Source: Coriaria nepalensis (taxonomy: Eukaryota; Streptophyta; Magnoliopsida; Cucurbitales; Coriariaceae). Taken from it: a stretch of 64,000 nt of DNA. The notes under the pieces were generated by a model. That model saw only the letters and a list, made by a program, of their open reading frames with translations. It did no database searches and was not told the DNA's origin. Numbering within the stretch: position 1 is the first letter of the stretch; every line of letters starts with the position of its first letter. The position numbers were made by a program, and so were the translations under genes. Positions 1 to 14,714 of this stretch are shown piece after piece. The stretch covers positions 6,817,501-6,881,500 of the forward strand of contig CP114491.1 of NCBI GenBank assembly GCA_027186245.1. The letters run 5' to 3'.

Positions 1-138
1 GTAAACTCTTTCATAGATTACAATAGGCGGAAAGTTCACATTGAAGTATAATTAGAGTAAATATTTTCTTTTTCTTTATTTTTTCTCTAATTTGAATTGT
101 TGTAATTTCTCTTATTCTAATATAATTACTCGGTTGAT
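1..138 (+). repeat. 3' end of the 5' LTR of a Ty1/copia element
   Basis: The first ~135 bases match, with substitutions, the sequence at about 2005-2160. Both hold a 'gtaaactct' start, a 'ttcacattgaagtataa' block, a T-rich tract and a 'tataattactc' end. Two such copies flanking copia coding remnants are the LTRs of one element; the left one is cut by the window start. A degenerate primer-binding site (tgatgttagagc, 191-202) follows, resembling the initiator-Met tRNA site usual in copia elements. Confidence 0.65.
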
Positions 139-202
139 TGACATATAACTATTATTTATATGCTTACTTGAGTCTATTATCTCTACATATTGATGTTAGA
201 GC

Positions 203-1715
203 TAGGTTAGGGTTGAGGTTTCTATGATTTAGAAAATGAAACGTATCCATATTATTTGAATTCTTAACAGCACATGCTTGGTGCTCGATGAAGTTACTGA
301 CTAATTCTACTTTTAAGGTACATATTAAGAAGCTTGATGAGTCTAATGATTTTGAGTTATAGAAGATGAAGATGTTGGCATATTTAGGCAATCTTGGTCT
401 TGCAAAAGTACTAAGGGGAGCATCTAAGCTTCTAGCTATAATGGATGATGAGAAGAAGTAAGATGTGCTTCAAATGAAATATAACACTTTGATTCTCAGT
501 CTTTGTGACAGTGTGCTAAGAGAGAGTGTGAACATAAAGTCAGCAACTAATATTTGGTTAAAGCTCGAATCTTTGTTCATGACCAATAATCTTTCAAACC
601 TATTATATCTCAAAGAAAAGTTATTCACTTTCAAGATGGCAGAGGTAAAGGACTTGTCGGTCCATATTAATGAGTTCAATAAGTTATTTATAGACTTGGA
701 GAATATTGGGTTCGCTCATGAGTATGAGGATAAAGCTTTGGTTTTGTTATATAATTTGCCAAAGTCAGAACTTTGTGGATATTTTACAATATGGAAGAGA
801 AACTATTATTTTGGAAGATGTTATGGGAGCCCTAGAGTAGAAAAAAGAGTGAAACGGATGAGCATAGCGAAGATGCTTCGTTAGTTAGAGGAAGACCAAC
901 CAATAGGGAGTCAAAGAGAAATCAAAAGGGCAAGTCAAAGTCCTATAGTGGCAAGAATGTCATAAGAAAATTTACCATGAGAAGGGACACATGAAGTATC
1001 CAAAGAGAAAAGAAAAAGTAAAGTCATAAGTAGGCGGTAGAAAAGTGGCTATTGTTCAACAATATGAAGTCTACGAAAGTGTCAATATCTTAGTTATTAC
1101 AACGAAGCACTCAGATATGTAATAGATCATCAATTCAGGTTGTTCGTTCCATATGACTTCCAATAAAGATTAGTTTGAGAAATACAAGAAGATCGATATG
1201 ACGGTCAAGTATTGTCGCGGAACAACAAATTGTGTAAATGGTTGGCATTAGCTTAATAAGAATCAAGACTCATGATGGGATTGAAAGGAACCTTATTTCA
1301 CTAAGTATGGTTGACCAACACACCTTTCATTGGAAGGGAAAAAATGGGATCTTATAGGTTTTTAAAGGGTCACTAGCCATGATGAAGGGGCTCAAGGATA
1401 ATGGTCACTATATTTTTCAATGAAGCATCATGATTGGTGTAGTAGCAATGATTATGAAACCAGAAGAAAGATCTTTGGCAAGCTTATGACATAAGCGATT
1501 TGGTCATGTTAGTAAAAGATGTTTGCAAAAATTAGAAAAGTAAGAGCTATTTGGTGGAGAGAATTTATGGGACTTAAAGTTATTGACATCAAGCTATAGT
1601 TCATTTAAGATGTTGTCTCATAAGAGATTGTATCGATGGAGAAAATCCATACGAATGAAAATTTGAGAGATATGATGACCAAGCCTAGATACGACAAATT
1701 CCAACTAGAGGGCAT
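203..1715 (+). pseudogene. Internally deleted, decayed Ty1/copia gag-pol
   Basis: Reading + in shifting frames gives a copia polyprotein in the right order. Gag runs from about 310 to 900, with its longest open stretch at 465-884 (139 aa, UBN2-type Gag core around LKEKLFTFKM and VLLYNLP). A protease remnant lies near 1130-1200 (IINSGCSFHMTSNKD, where the family has DSG). A GAG-pre-integrase domain lies near 1370-1590 (KGSLAMMKG, then KRFGHVSKRCLQKLEK). The next recognisable piece, 1625-1700, is the extreme end of RNase H (EKIHTNENLRDMMTKP). Integrase, reverse transcriptase and most of RNase H are therefore missing, and several stops and frameshifts are present. It cannot encode a working polyprotein. 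Confidence 0.8.
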
Positions 1716-2165
1716 AGTTGGTGGGCGGCTATTATGAGAAACTTTTTAATGTTTCGGCTCAACCTTAACCTAATATGGAGATATGTGGTCAAAGTGTAGT
1801 TCAAGTTGAATCATGAGTTTTAGGGTCTACATGGGTTTTAGAGTTTGGATAGGATTAAGTTGAAACTTTGCCTATAAACATGAACATGTAAAGAACCTAG
1901 AACAAGATAGAAAAAGAAAAATAAGAAAAGAAGAGATACGGAGAAAGAGTGAGGAAAACATATAATATTTTGAAGCTATAAGGAACTTCTTATAATCTAC
2001 ATTTTGTAAACTCTGTCATTTATTATAATATGCAGAAAGCAGTAACATTTTTGGATATAGGACTTCACATTGAAGTATAAATCAAAGAAAAATCTTGTTT
2101 TCTTTCTTTATTTTTCTCTACTTTAAATTTCCTGCAATTTATGTGATTATGGTATAATTACTCAT
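1716..2165 (+). repeat. 3' LTR of the left copia element
   Basis: This is the right-hand copy of the LTR at the window start, beginning just after the last RNase H codons; the exact start is uncertain by about 20 bp. It carries 'cctataaacatgaac' near 1870 as a possible TATA region. Its end aligns with the left LTR up to 'tataattactc'. Target-site duplication cannot be tested because the left LTR is cut. Confidence 0.6.
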
Positions 2166-2361
2166 ATCACTACACCTTGTATAAAGTAGGTTGTACGATT
2201 AATTCTTCATTTCAATTAGACGGTACTAATTCAATTTCTATTCTTCATCTCTTTCCTTTATTTTCTTTGCACTACTTCTTGTATCATCATCTCGGTTTTA
2301 CCTGCAATAAAAGATGCACTAAATGATATTCTCTTTCTTATCAGGTCTCTTGTGACTAAAT

Positions 2362-2690
2362 TTGAAGGTCATGACCAATCTATGCAAGAGGCTACGATCA
2401 AGCAACTTCTACATATTTTATTATTCTACTATTCCAACTCGAGCGAGGCTTTTCCAATGGCATTGTCCTTCTCCCAATACATATAAGTTGAATGTGGACG
2501 GAGTTTGTAAATGCAGTCCTTATTTAGCAGGGGGTGAGATCTCCTAAGGGGTTTTCTAAGGGGAATATTATCAAGTCCATGATATTTGTTATAGAGAGAT
2601 GAATCACGTGATGCACCTTTTTGCAGTAAAAAGGGTAGAAAAGAAACCAAAGAGCTCCGCTTTGTCGGTTTTTAGAATACAGTACTACAA
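2362..2690 (+). pseudogene. RNase H (RVT_3-type) fragment of a non-LTR retrotransposon
   Basis: The 61-aa open frame 2362-2547 holds 'YKLNVDGVCKCSPYLAGGE' after a W-x-x-P-S-P motif. This is the hallmark start of the plant RNase H domain found at the end of LINE reverse transcriptases and as free RVT_3 proteins, whose consensus is F/YKLNxDGaskgNPGxAGxGGV. Weak similarity continues to about 2640 through a stop. No reverse transcriptase or poly(A) tail was seen. A fragment of a cellular RVT_3 gene is possible. Confidence 0.5.
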
Positions 2691-3460
2691 ACTATGTGCT
2701 TATGAAGTCTGAAACCAAAACAATTGGATCTGATCACCATTGACCATTCATTAGCACCCACCCGGTATTTTAATGGGTCAAATTCAAGGCATGCAAGTTG
2801 TGGGTCGGAAAAAACCCAAAATGTTGCAAGTCTAACAATATTTTATACTGTCGTTAAAAAATATTATCTCCCATACACCGTTAAATCAAAATACTAAAAT
2901 TTTCATTCTCATTTTTAATTTAAAGGTAAGTGTATCTAAGAGAGATATGCAGATCCGGGAGTGGGTCTCATATACACTTCTGTATAATATAAAATTAATG
3001 ATATAGAGAAAAATTATACCATTAAATTAAATAAAAAATATTTATTTATTTATTTAGGTTAGATATATATTTTTTTTATTATAGAAATATGGAGAATTTC
3101 TTTATATATTTTTAATGTTGAATTGTAAAATTTAAAAAAACGGTTAAGTCTATAATATTAATTAAAAATTTTAAAAAAATTATATTAAATATTATATAAA
3201 AAAACAAATCTATTATAAAATCACTTATATCCATACAAGTCTAGGTCAAACACACATACTACCGACACAAGGTCATCCAAATATTATTATTAATGAATAT
3301 TATTACCGTAATACCATTTTCAAAGAAAAGAAAACTGAAAGCAAAACCAAAACCAAAACCAAAACCAAACTTCAAAACCGGGACGGCGTCTGTTTCTGTC
3401 TTCTGGAAGCGCCAAATAATCTTGTACATCTTTTGTTCTATTCTAAAATCAAAATTTGCT
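2691..3460. other. AT-rich intergenic spacer upstream of the sucrose synthase gene
   Basis: No coding potential was recognised. The segment is very AT-rich with poly-A/T runs. A short hexamer repeat (AAAACC, about four units, 3347-3370) lies some 260 bp upstream of the sucrose synthase start codon. Confidence 0.6.
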
Positions 3461-3468
3461 GCTTATAC

Positions 3469-3475
3469 TATAAAA
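3469..3475 (+). promoter_or_regulatory. Probable TATA box of the sucrose synthase gene
   Basis: TATAAAA occurs in the context ACTATAAAAACC about 150 bp upstream of the start codon. That leaves a pyrimidine-rich leader of roughly 120 bases, normal for a plant gene. An intron in the leader cannot be excluded. Confidence 0.5.
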
Positions 3476-3624
3476 ACCGTTCATCATCTCTTTACATAAT
3501 AAGCGCTTTCCATTTGAACTTTCTGGTTACAAAGAAAAGTCACGCATTTCTGCATTTCCCTCCGATCCTTTCATAACTGATTTTTCCGTTTCCATCATTC
3601 AGCTTTCCGTCTTCAACATCCACC

Positions 3625-6600
3625 ATGGAGAAGAAGTTAGGTCGGCTTCCAAGCCTCAGAGATCGCGTAGAGGACACTCTCTCTGTTCACCGGAACGAAC
3701 TCATGTCTCTCCTCTCCAGGTTCACTTTCCTTCCTTTTCCACTTCTCACTTCTGCTTGGCTTTTTTTTTTTTTCCCCCACTCGACTGTTCTCAAAAACTC
3801 TGTGCGATTAAACTAGCGGCGGTTAGAGCTGTGCTGATTTAGTGACGGTTCGTTATTTTGGATTTGAAGCTATGTGGCTCAGGGAAAAGCTATTTTGCAG
3901 CCGCATACATTGATCGATGAGCTTGACAATATAGTTCACGACGATCAAGTTAGGAAGAAGCTTGGGGAGTTCCTCCTATCTGCACAGGTCAATTTTCCTT
4001 GCCGTCCTGCCTAATTCTCAGAGAAAAAATAAATCCGAATAATCTATCATATGATTGAACCAGTAACTATCTCATATGCTTTCGATTGTACGTTTGGATG
4101 TATGTTTCTGTAGATATGGTTAAGATTTTATCATATAGCAGGGTATAAGGTTATTATCATTTCCATTTAATGTGAGTAGGAAATAAGAAAAGTAGTGTTT
4201 CTGCTAGTTATTTGCTGTTAAAATTAAAAACTTGTGTACTGAATCAAGCTTTTTTCTGATAATAGGAAGCAATAGTCCTGCCTCCATTTGTGGCTTTAGC
4301 GGTTCGTCCTCGACCTGGTGTCTGGGAATATGTCCGTGTTAATGTCTATGAGCTCAGTGTTCAGCAGTTGAATGTAACTGAATATCTTCACTTCAAGGAA
4401 CAATTAGTAGATGAGCAGTAAGTGACTTCACATTTCTCTCAAAACTTTTTATTTTCTTCAAGGTTGATTGATTATACATTAGGTTCCCAGTTACCACAGG
4501 ATTGTTCCCACTTCCCATACAACTTACTGTTTTTCTGTTTATGATACAACAGGTCGGATGACCCATTTACACTTGAGCTCGATTTTGAGCCATTCAATGC
4601 GAACTTTCCTCGCCCTAACCGGTCTTCATCCATTGGAAATGGTGTTCAGTTCCTCAATCGCCACCTATCTTCAAATATGTTCCGCAACAAGGAGTCTTTG
4701 GAGCCATTACTCGATTTCCTTCAAGCGCATAAATATAAAGGACATGTAACTTTACTAAATCAATAATATAATCACTTGTATTTTCAAATACTCTAGTTAT
4801 GCACTAACTTTATAAGAGTAATCTAGGTAAGGAAGTGTGGCATTTGTTTTAACCGCAAATTTTGTGCAGCAATTAATGTTGAATGACCGGTTACATAGCA
4901 TATCCCAACTTCAGTCAGCTTTGTCTAAGGCTGAGGATTATCTCTCCAAGCTACCTCGTACTGTGCCATTTTCCGAGTTTTCATATGTGTGAGCTTCTAT
5001 ATTTGAAAATTGGTTTATTGGCCTTTCTTGCAATCAGTAGGTAGTATTATTATCTCAATATCATTTATGCTTTAATACAGCTTACAAGGAATGGGTTTTG
5101 AGAAGGGTTGGGGTGATACAGCAGAAAGGGTGCTGGAGATGGTGCATCTTCTCTTGGACATTCTTCATGCCCCCGATCCATCTTCATTAGAAACTTTTCT
5201 GGGGAGAGTACCAATGTTGTTTAATGTTGTCATTTTATCTCCACATGGATACTTTGGGCAAGCCAATGTTTTAGGTCTACCTGACACAGGTGGACAGGTA
5301 ATTATTACTTTTCATTCTTGACAATAGATAAGCACCCACCCCCTCTTACTCGATAAGAACCTGATATTCGTACTGTTCTCATTATTCTTCTTTTAATACA
5401 CAGGTTGTTTACATTTTGGATCAAGTGCGTGCCTTGGAGAATGAGATGCTCCTTAGAATTAAAAAGCAAGGGCTAGATATTACGCCTCAAATTCTGATTG
5501 TAAGTATATCTTTTATCCAGCCTTTGGTATTAGGACCTCTATTTTGTTGATGGTTTTCCTCTGTGAATCTAACACAATCATGATCATAGGTTACAAGGTT
5601 AATACCTGATGCTCAAGGGACTACATGCAACCAGCGTTTGGAAAGAGTCGCTGGAACAGAACACTCCCAGATTTTGCGAGTTCCTTTTAGGTCAGACAAA
5701 GGAATTCTCCGTAAATGGATCTCAAGGTTTGATGTGTGGCCTTACCTTGAGACCTTTGCACAGGTAAGAAAATTTATGTCTTTTAAAGCTTTAAGTAGGC
5801 ATGTGCAGAGAACCCGCCCTGCCCCGGATTCAGGCGGGGCCCCAACTGGAAATCACACGGGGCAAAACGGGGGAGGGTTAATCTCGCCCCGACCGAAACC
5901 CCGAAACTTTCATTGATTATTATTTTTTTCCCTATTTGTTTAACCTTACTTGTTTTTCCCCTATCTGAAGCACCCCCCCCCCCCCCCTCTTTCCTATTCT
6001 GCTTTCAATCCGCTCCCCTCCGCCATTCCCCCTTTTTTTCAAATGTTATTAAAGCAATTTTTTTTTTAAGGATGTAAATGATTGTATAGTTGCTAGACTA
6101 ATAGTATGATACTTTACTTATAATGGTTCTATATACTTTTCAAATTAAAAAAAAAAAAAAAAAGAGAGCCGGTACCCCACCCCCGACTGCCCCGCCCCTG
6201 TCAATCCACCTCTTCGGGGCGAGGGTGAGGAACGGGCGGTCAGGGGCCCAACTATGAAAATTGTTGACTGGGGCGTTGACTTCTAACCAAAATTAGACCG
6301 CCCCGACCGTTTGCTCATGCCAAGCTTTAAGCATTCCTGTCCTTACTAACCTTGATTTCTAAGCTAATTTTCTGCTGTAATTTATGGATCCCTACCTTAC
6401 TTTAGTTTCTATGCTATAATTGTTTAATGTTCTCTTTTGACATGTGTCTGGGCATTAGAAAACATAATTTATGCATGAGGAAATTACTTCCTTTCCAAAG
6501 TGTCATTACAATCATGGTTGCATATGTGGGCAGGATGTGGCACATGAAATTACTGCTGAGTTACAAGCGGTTCCAGATTTTATCATTGGAAATTACAGTG

Positions 6601-8676
6601 ATGGCAATCTTGTTGCATCCTTGTTGTCTTATAAAATGGGAGTTACACAGGTTAGTTGAATCTCATAGTACTCTGATTCTTTGAATTTGTCATTCTATTA
6701 ACTTCTCCCTCCTCCCCCTCTCTCCTCTCTCCTTACAATGTTGTTTGATTATCTCAAATTTCAATCTGTGCAGTGCACTATAGCTCATGCACTGGAGAAA
6801 ACAAAATATCCGGATTCAGATATTTATTGGAAAAATTTTGAAGAGAAATATCACTTCTCATGTCAATTTACAGCTGACCTGATAGCCATGAATAATGCAG
6901 ACTTTATCATCACAAGTACATATCAAGAGATCGCAGGATCGTAAGTCATCCCTCATCATTCTCTCATAACACTTTGTTAATGAATTTTGAATCAGCTTCG
7001 TAATAGTATGTTGTCAATTTTTTCATTACCATCAGAATTGAGCGTTGTATCCAAAGAATCATAAGCTTGATGTTTTCCGGTTATTTGGAATTCTAAATTC
7101 CCAATACTGGATGTGTAGGATAAGATGTATAACCAAGCTAGGACATCTTTTACTTGAACATCTTCAGTTCTTTTCCAAAACCTTAGATGTTGTGGTTGCT
7201 TCTTTAACATTTAATCATTCTTCTGAGATGCTGGTTAATATCTATGGCCTTTTCTTTCAGGAAGGATACTGTGGGTCAATATGAGAGCCACACGTCTTTC
7301 ACTCTCCCTGGGATATTCCGCGTCGTCCATGGCATAAATGTCTTCGATCCAAAATTTAATATTGTCTCTCCTGGAGCAGATATGTCCATTTATTTCCCCT
7401 ATTCTGAAAAGCAAAAAAGACTTACAGCTCTCCATGGCTCAATAGAAGAGCTCTTATACAATCCGGAGCCAACTGACGAACACATGTGAGTCTCTTCTTC
7501 ATTTTCCCTTACGTTCAATCTTTTTTTTTTTTTGTTGGCCAAATTATGTTTCCATCCTTTGAAATAGGAGATATAAAGGAGAAATCAGAGTTTGCGTGAC
7601 AAATTACCTTTTTTCTTTTTATCATTGTCATCACAATAGTAGATGCATAGCTCATAATCCGCTCAGAAGTTTCTTTTTACTCATTCCCTTGTACTTTTAT
7701 GCAGTGGCACATTAACTGATAGGTCAAAACCCCTGATATTTACAATGGCAAGATTGGATCGGGTGAAAAACATAACAGGACTAGTCGAGCTATATGGAAA
7801 GAATGCCAAACTAAGGGAACTTGTAAACATAGTTGTGGTTGGTGGATACTTTGATGTAAACAAATCCAAAGACCGAGAAGAAATCAAAGAAATCGAGAAG
7901 ATGCATGATCTTATAAAGAAGTACAACTTGGATGGTCAAATTCGATGGATATCATCCCAAATGAACCGGGCCCGTAACGGTGAGCTATATCGCTACATAG
8001 CAGATACAAAGGGTGCTTTTGTTCAGCCAGCCTTTTACGAAGCATTTGGGCTCACTGTTGTGGAAGCTATGACTTGTGGGCTACCTACATTTGCTACTTT
8101 ACATGGTGGTCCCGCCGAGATTATTGAACATGGTATATCAGGGTTTCATATTGACCCGTATCATCCTGACCAGGCCAGTCAGATTTTGTTGGATTTCTTT
8201 GAGAAGTCCAAGGAGGATCCAAGTCACTGGATTAAAGTCTCTGAGGCTGGCCTCCAAAGAATTTATGACAGGTATCATTTTTTGTCCAAATAATTTTTTT
8301 CGAGCAATTTGGAATACAATACTCGACCTGTCGGTTTTGATTAAACTTATTAAACTTGTACATAATTTATCCAGTCTTGCTTCTCAAATTTTGATTTCAT
8401 TCACTGTTATAGGTATACATGGAAGATATATTCTGAACGATTGGTGACATTGGCTGGAGTGTATGGTTTCTGGAGGCATGTTTCAAAACTCGAGAGAAGA
8501 GAGACCAAGCGTTATCTTGAGATGTTCTACATTCTCAAGTTCCATGATTTGGTGAGTTCTTTTAAGTAACATATCCAAGTTGTTCTTAACTAAGTAAATT
8601 GTTACATAATAAAAACCTCATATATGATTTTTGTGGCTAGGCTAAAACTGTTCCGTTGGCAATTGATGGTAAATAA
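3625..8676 (+). CDS. SUS: Sucrose synthase (SUS2/SUS3-like), 14 exons, 804 aa
   Basis: Cytosolic enzyme that reversibly converts sucrose and UDP to UDP-glucose and fructose, feeding cellulose, starch and respiration. Exons: 3625-3719, 3870-3987, 4266-4417, 4553-4745, 4870-4988, 5081-5297, 5404-5499, 5590-5763, 6534-6650, 6774-6940, 7261-7485, 7705-8271, 8413-8551, 8641-8676. All introns are GT-AG and phases join to 2415 nt; family length is about 805-811 aa. Ser10 in LGRLPSLR fits the N-terminal CDPK/SnRK phosphosite. Seen along the protein are [17 protein letters not shown], the GT-B donor-domain stretch MARLDRVKN, and the E-x7-E motif (E670, E678) in [12 protein letters not shown]. The start codon lies in ACCATGG. 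N-terminus and tail ([11 protein letters not shown]) resemble Arabidopsis SUS2/SUS3. One oddity is Ser at residue 32, formed across the first splice junction, where relatives have Arg. It looks intact. Confidence 0.95.
5796..6323. mobile_element. Non-autonomous hAT-type transposon in a sucrose synthase intron
   Basis: A 528-bp insert lies in intron 8 (5764-6533). It is flanked by an exact 8-bp duplication, gctttaag (5788-5795 and 6324-6331). Its ends form an imperfect inverted repeat: TAGGCATGTGCA on the left, and TTGGCATGAGCA read on the other strand at the right. Both subterminal regions are unusually GC-rich with repeated CCCGCCC/GGGGCGG motifs, and a poly-C run sits near 5972-5986. An 8-bp duplication with a TAG-like terminus is the hAT signature. 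No transposase is encoded. Splice sites on both sides are intact. Confidence 0.8.
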
Positions 8677-8854
8677 ACAAGTTTTCTGGTGCTCAAGGAA
8701 ACTGCCACGGCAGGTGGATCAAAATACCGTAAGTTTTTCATGGTACTAACTACTAAATAGTACCTGGGTTTGTTTGTAAGTATGAATAGTAAGTTTTCTG
8801 GATTTAATAACAGTGATAATGGCTTAGATTTGTATATAATGAGATGTTATTTTC

Positions 8855-8860
8855 AATAAA
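8855..8860 (+). terminator. Probable poly(A) signal of the sucrose synthase gene
   Basis: AATAAA occurs about 180 bp after the stop codon, downstream of a T-rich stretch. It is the first canonical hexamer after the coding region. Confidence 0.35.
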
Positions 8861-10231
8861 AGATTGAATACAGAACATGAAAAAATTTATCTATGTTTGA
8901 ATCCGTGACTGCATTTATAAGCTTCATCGAACTGTTATAAAAAGTACATCACAAAAGTGGGCCCATCAAGAAAAAAAATAAAAAAAAATAAAAATAGGAA
9001 TTCACAAGGAATGTCTTTGTTTATTTTTTTGGGTTTTCAGTCCTTGAATATTTTATTGACCCACTGGTTTCGTTTAAGATAAAACTAATACACCAATTCT
9101 GAGTTCTGACACATGCGCTTGACGCTGCCGTTTCTGTGAATTCGCAGCTTTTTTGACCATTTCATCCACAGAATCCAAACATCTCACATGTCAATTGTCA
9201 TGCTCGTGCCCTGTCCGAAAACCTTCCCCCCTCCTTTCCTTTCTCGATTACCTCATGTTTCATTTTTCAACGGTCAAAACACTCTCATTGCCCGCCCATT
9301 ATTAAATATTCGTTTTGAAACACTACCCCATGAAAATCACACAATCAAATTAGCTAGAAATTAGCTTTTATTTATTTCTTTATTTCTCTTTGACCAAAAA
9401 AATTAGTTCGCTAGCTAGCTGACTATGTTAATAGACCTTACCTTATTGCTTCTTTCTTTTCTCACTCCTGAAATTATTACAAGCACTAGATGACACGTTA
9501 CAATAGGTTAGACATTCAGGATCTGGATGTGTGAATCCGGTCAGATCTTTTGGATCAGATATTAACGAATATAAGTGTTCTGGATGTGGAACGATTATAC
9601 CCGGTGTCTAAACGGATATTTCGAATCGGATCCGGATTAATATTAGAAAAAAGAAGAAATAGGTTTTCAGGTCTCTTCTCATATCTCTCTCTTGAGCTCG
9701 TACAAGGTCACTAAGACATGACGGAAATGAGAGCAAGTGACGGTTACAAAAATAGTGTATTAATTATACACAATAATTTAGCAACAAACATACTCATAAT
9801 TTATGAAGATAAAGTTACCACCCAACTCAACAAAGTAACTAAGATAATAATATATAGTATATAGCACTTGAACTTATATATAATACTACAATTAGTACGC
9901 CGTTTCTGGCACGGAACTTTGCTCACAAGAGGAAACCCCCAAACACAAACTATTACAAAATAAAAACTTAAGGCTTCTTCACCTATAAATATTGAACTAA
10001 ACCATGGTTAAGGCAGAAGGTCATCTATAAAAGACCTCGCCTTGACCATGTGCTTCAAAGCTAAGTTTAGGGGCTCGAGCCCTTTGGCTCAGAACCAACC
10101 CTACCCCCTTTCTTTCACCTCGAGCACTCCTATGAGAATATCCAAATAAACTAACACCACGTACAAAAAAAAAAAGAGAATATATAATAAATAAATAACA
10201 CCCACTAAGTAGGAAGCGTTTTAACTTTCTT
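8861..10231. other. Spacer between two convergent genes
   Basis: No coding sequence was recognised. This spacer holds the 3' flanks of both the sucrose synthase (+) and the glucanase (-). An open frame on - at 10021-10245 lies in the glucanase 3' region and has no recognisable family. The part around 9510-9640 has alternating GGATC/CGGATC words that may be an old repeat. Confidence 0.5.
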
Positions 10232-12802
<2,571 letters not shown>

Positions 12803-12890
12803 CTAGTTCTCTTGGTCTTCAGAAAATGGAGAGAGAGGCCAAAAGCGACTGCTGGAGTTCTGCTCTTTTCTGTGCTTTGTTCTTGTTGGG

Positions 12891-12900
12891 TATTTATAAA
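12891..12900 (-). promoter_or_regulatory. Probable TATA box of the glucanase gene
   Basis: Read on -, the sequence is TTTATAAATA, about 100 bp upstream of the start codon. This is a good plant TATA context and implies a short leader of about 65-70 bases. Confidence 0.6.
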
Positions 12901-14714
12901 AGGGCGGGGGAGGGTGGTGGCTTTAAATTAACGTCCTGCTTTTGCTTTATTGGCCTAAGAAATATAATGATAATAATAATAATAAAATTAATTTACAGGT
13001 GGACCCTGAGACTTGTAACAAATTTAGATAAGCTCCTTATAATTTTAGAAATTACAAATACCTCCTTTATTTCATTTTTTGAAAAATCTAAAATTTCTCT
13101 TTATTGGAATATTGATTTTTAGTATATCTGAATTATATGGTTTTTTTTTTTTTTTTTTCAAATTTTAATAAATTATATAATTTTTTTCTTTGGTAAAATC
13201 AATATTTTAAAATTATAATAATTTTCTATTGAATTAAATTATTTAAAAACTAATTGACCATGTTGAAATGAAATTTATTTTTACCATATAATTTCTTCCA
13301 AATCAACTTTACATAATAAAATATTTTGAACAAGAGAGTCACGAATGATTTTTATATGATTATCTAGATTTTTAATACAAGATGATCATTTGATTCTCTA
13401 AATAAGAGACTTAATATTATTGAAATGTTCAATTGAAAATAGAAAATATATGAATTTAGCATGTAGGACTGTTGTTACATGCATGAGAGGAGGGAGATCG
13501 GGCAAAGGCTGGTGCCATCCGCCCTCACCTTGTTGGCATCAATGTTTGGCTTTAATTTTTGCTTAAGTCTTAACCTTAATTAACATGTTTAATTATATAT
13601 AGTTGTTAAAGACAAATTTATTAAAAGTTGTAACAGTTTAGTGTAAAATGTGTCACACACAGACTTTAGTTTAACGAGAAATTATGGATTCAAATCTTAA
13701 TCTAATCTTTTGTCTCTCTTTTGTTTTTTTTTGTTTTTTTTTTCCCTTCTTTTTCTTGTCAAATAAAATCATTTCAATACCATATAATGAATATTTAATA
13801 CTATTTTATAATTATTATAAGTTAAATTTTATTTTTGCTATTTTATGATTCATAACTTCCTAAACTCCTTTAAATTAATAAGTTAAATATTTAAAATTTC
13901 TCAAATTTTAATTTTTACCCACTTAAAAATAATAAATTACAAATATAATATATATAAATATATATTTACTCGCCTAAATATTTTTTCTAGCTCTGCCCTA
14001 ATTATATGCTATATGTATATTATTACCAGAATTGGGTTAGAACTATTGGTGTCATCATACTTTTACTTTGTTAGAAATGCAAACAGTGGTGTAATGCTTA
14101 TAATAGTGATTGAATAGTTTTTGAAATTTTCTCTCATTTTATTTCCTTAGATAAAGTTAGAGTCATGCATGATAGATAATTTTGGATTTAATCCACATTA
14201 TTTGAGATAAGTTTCAATGAAGAATAAGAATTAAGAAAGTAACCGTAAGGATTAGACAAAGGGTATTATTGAGTATAATTTATATTAGATTCAAAAAATA
14301 TTAAAATTAAAAATTAAATTAAATTAAGTTTTAGGTCCAGATGTAATTATGAAAACTATGTGGGTCCATGTATTTATTAAACAAATTTAAGGGATCTAAC
14401 TATAATAAATAATAAATAAATAAATAAATAATACAAACGCCCTGCTTTGCTTTGATTACATCATTATTAAATTCCACGTCTTCCGACAGGGTGTTTCTCC
14501 TCCTCCTCCTCCTTTCTCTCCTTTTTAGCTAATCAATCAATCAATCAAGTTTCGTTATTTCTTTGAGTGGGACCCACGCGCCTCACTTTTTTGGCATTGT
14601 CAAACCGTTGGAAATTACGGTTTGGCTATTCTAATCTAATATGTAAAGAAAGATATGTGAGTGTAACGTGGGTTTAGCTTCTTGGTACATAAGAAAAATT
14701 CTAGAATAGACTTT
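12901..14714. other. AT-rich intergenic region upstream of the glucanase
   Basis: No gene was recognised. It contains simple repeats: (AAT)n near 12970, (AAAT)n at about 14405-14433, (TCC)n at about 14498-14514 and (AATC)n at about 14530-14549. A stretch at 13660-13745 with 'tagtttaacgag' and 'gattcaaatc' before a long T-run could be a degenerate SINE-like or other repeat, but this is weak. Confidence 0.5.

Noticed and set aside
3347..3370. AAAACC hexamer run considered as a telomere-like repeat
   Set aside because: Plant telomere units are CCCTAAA/TTTAGGG; this is a different short simple repeat of about four units.
13660..13745. Possible SINE with Pol III A and B box-like words
   Set aside because: 'tagtttaacgag' and 'gattcaaatc' are only loosely box-like, and no target duplication or second copy is visible.
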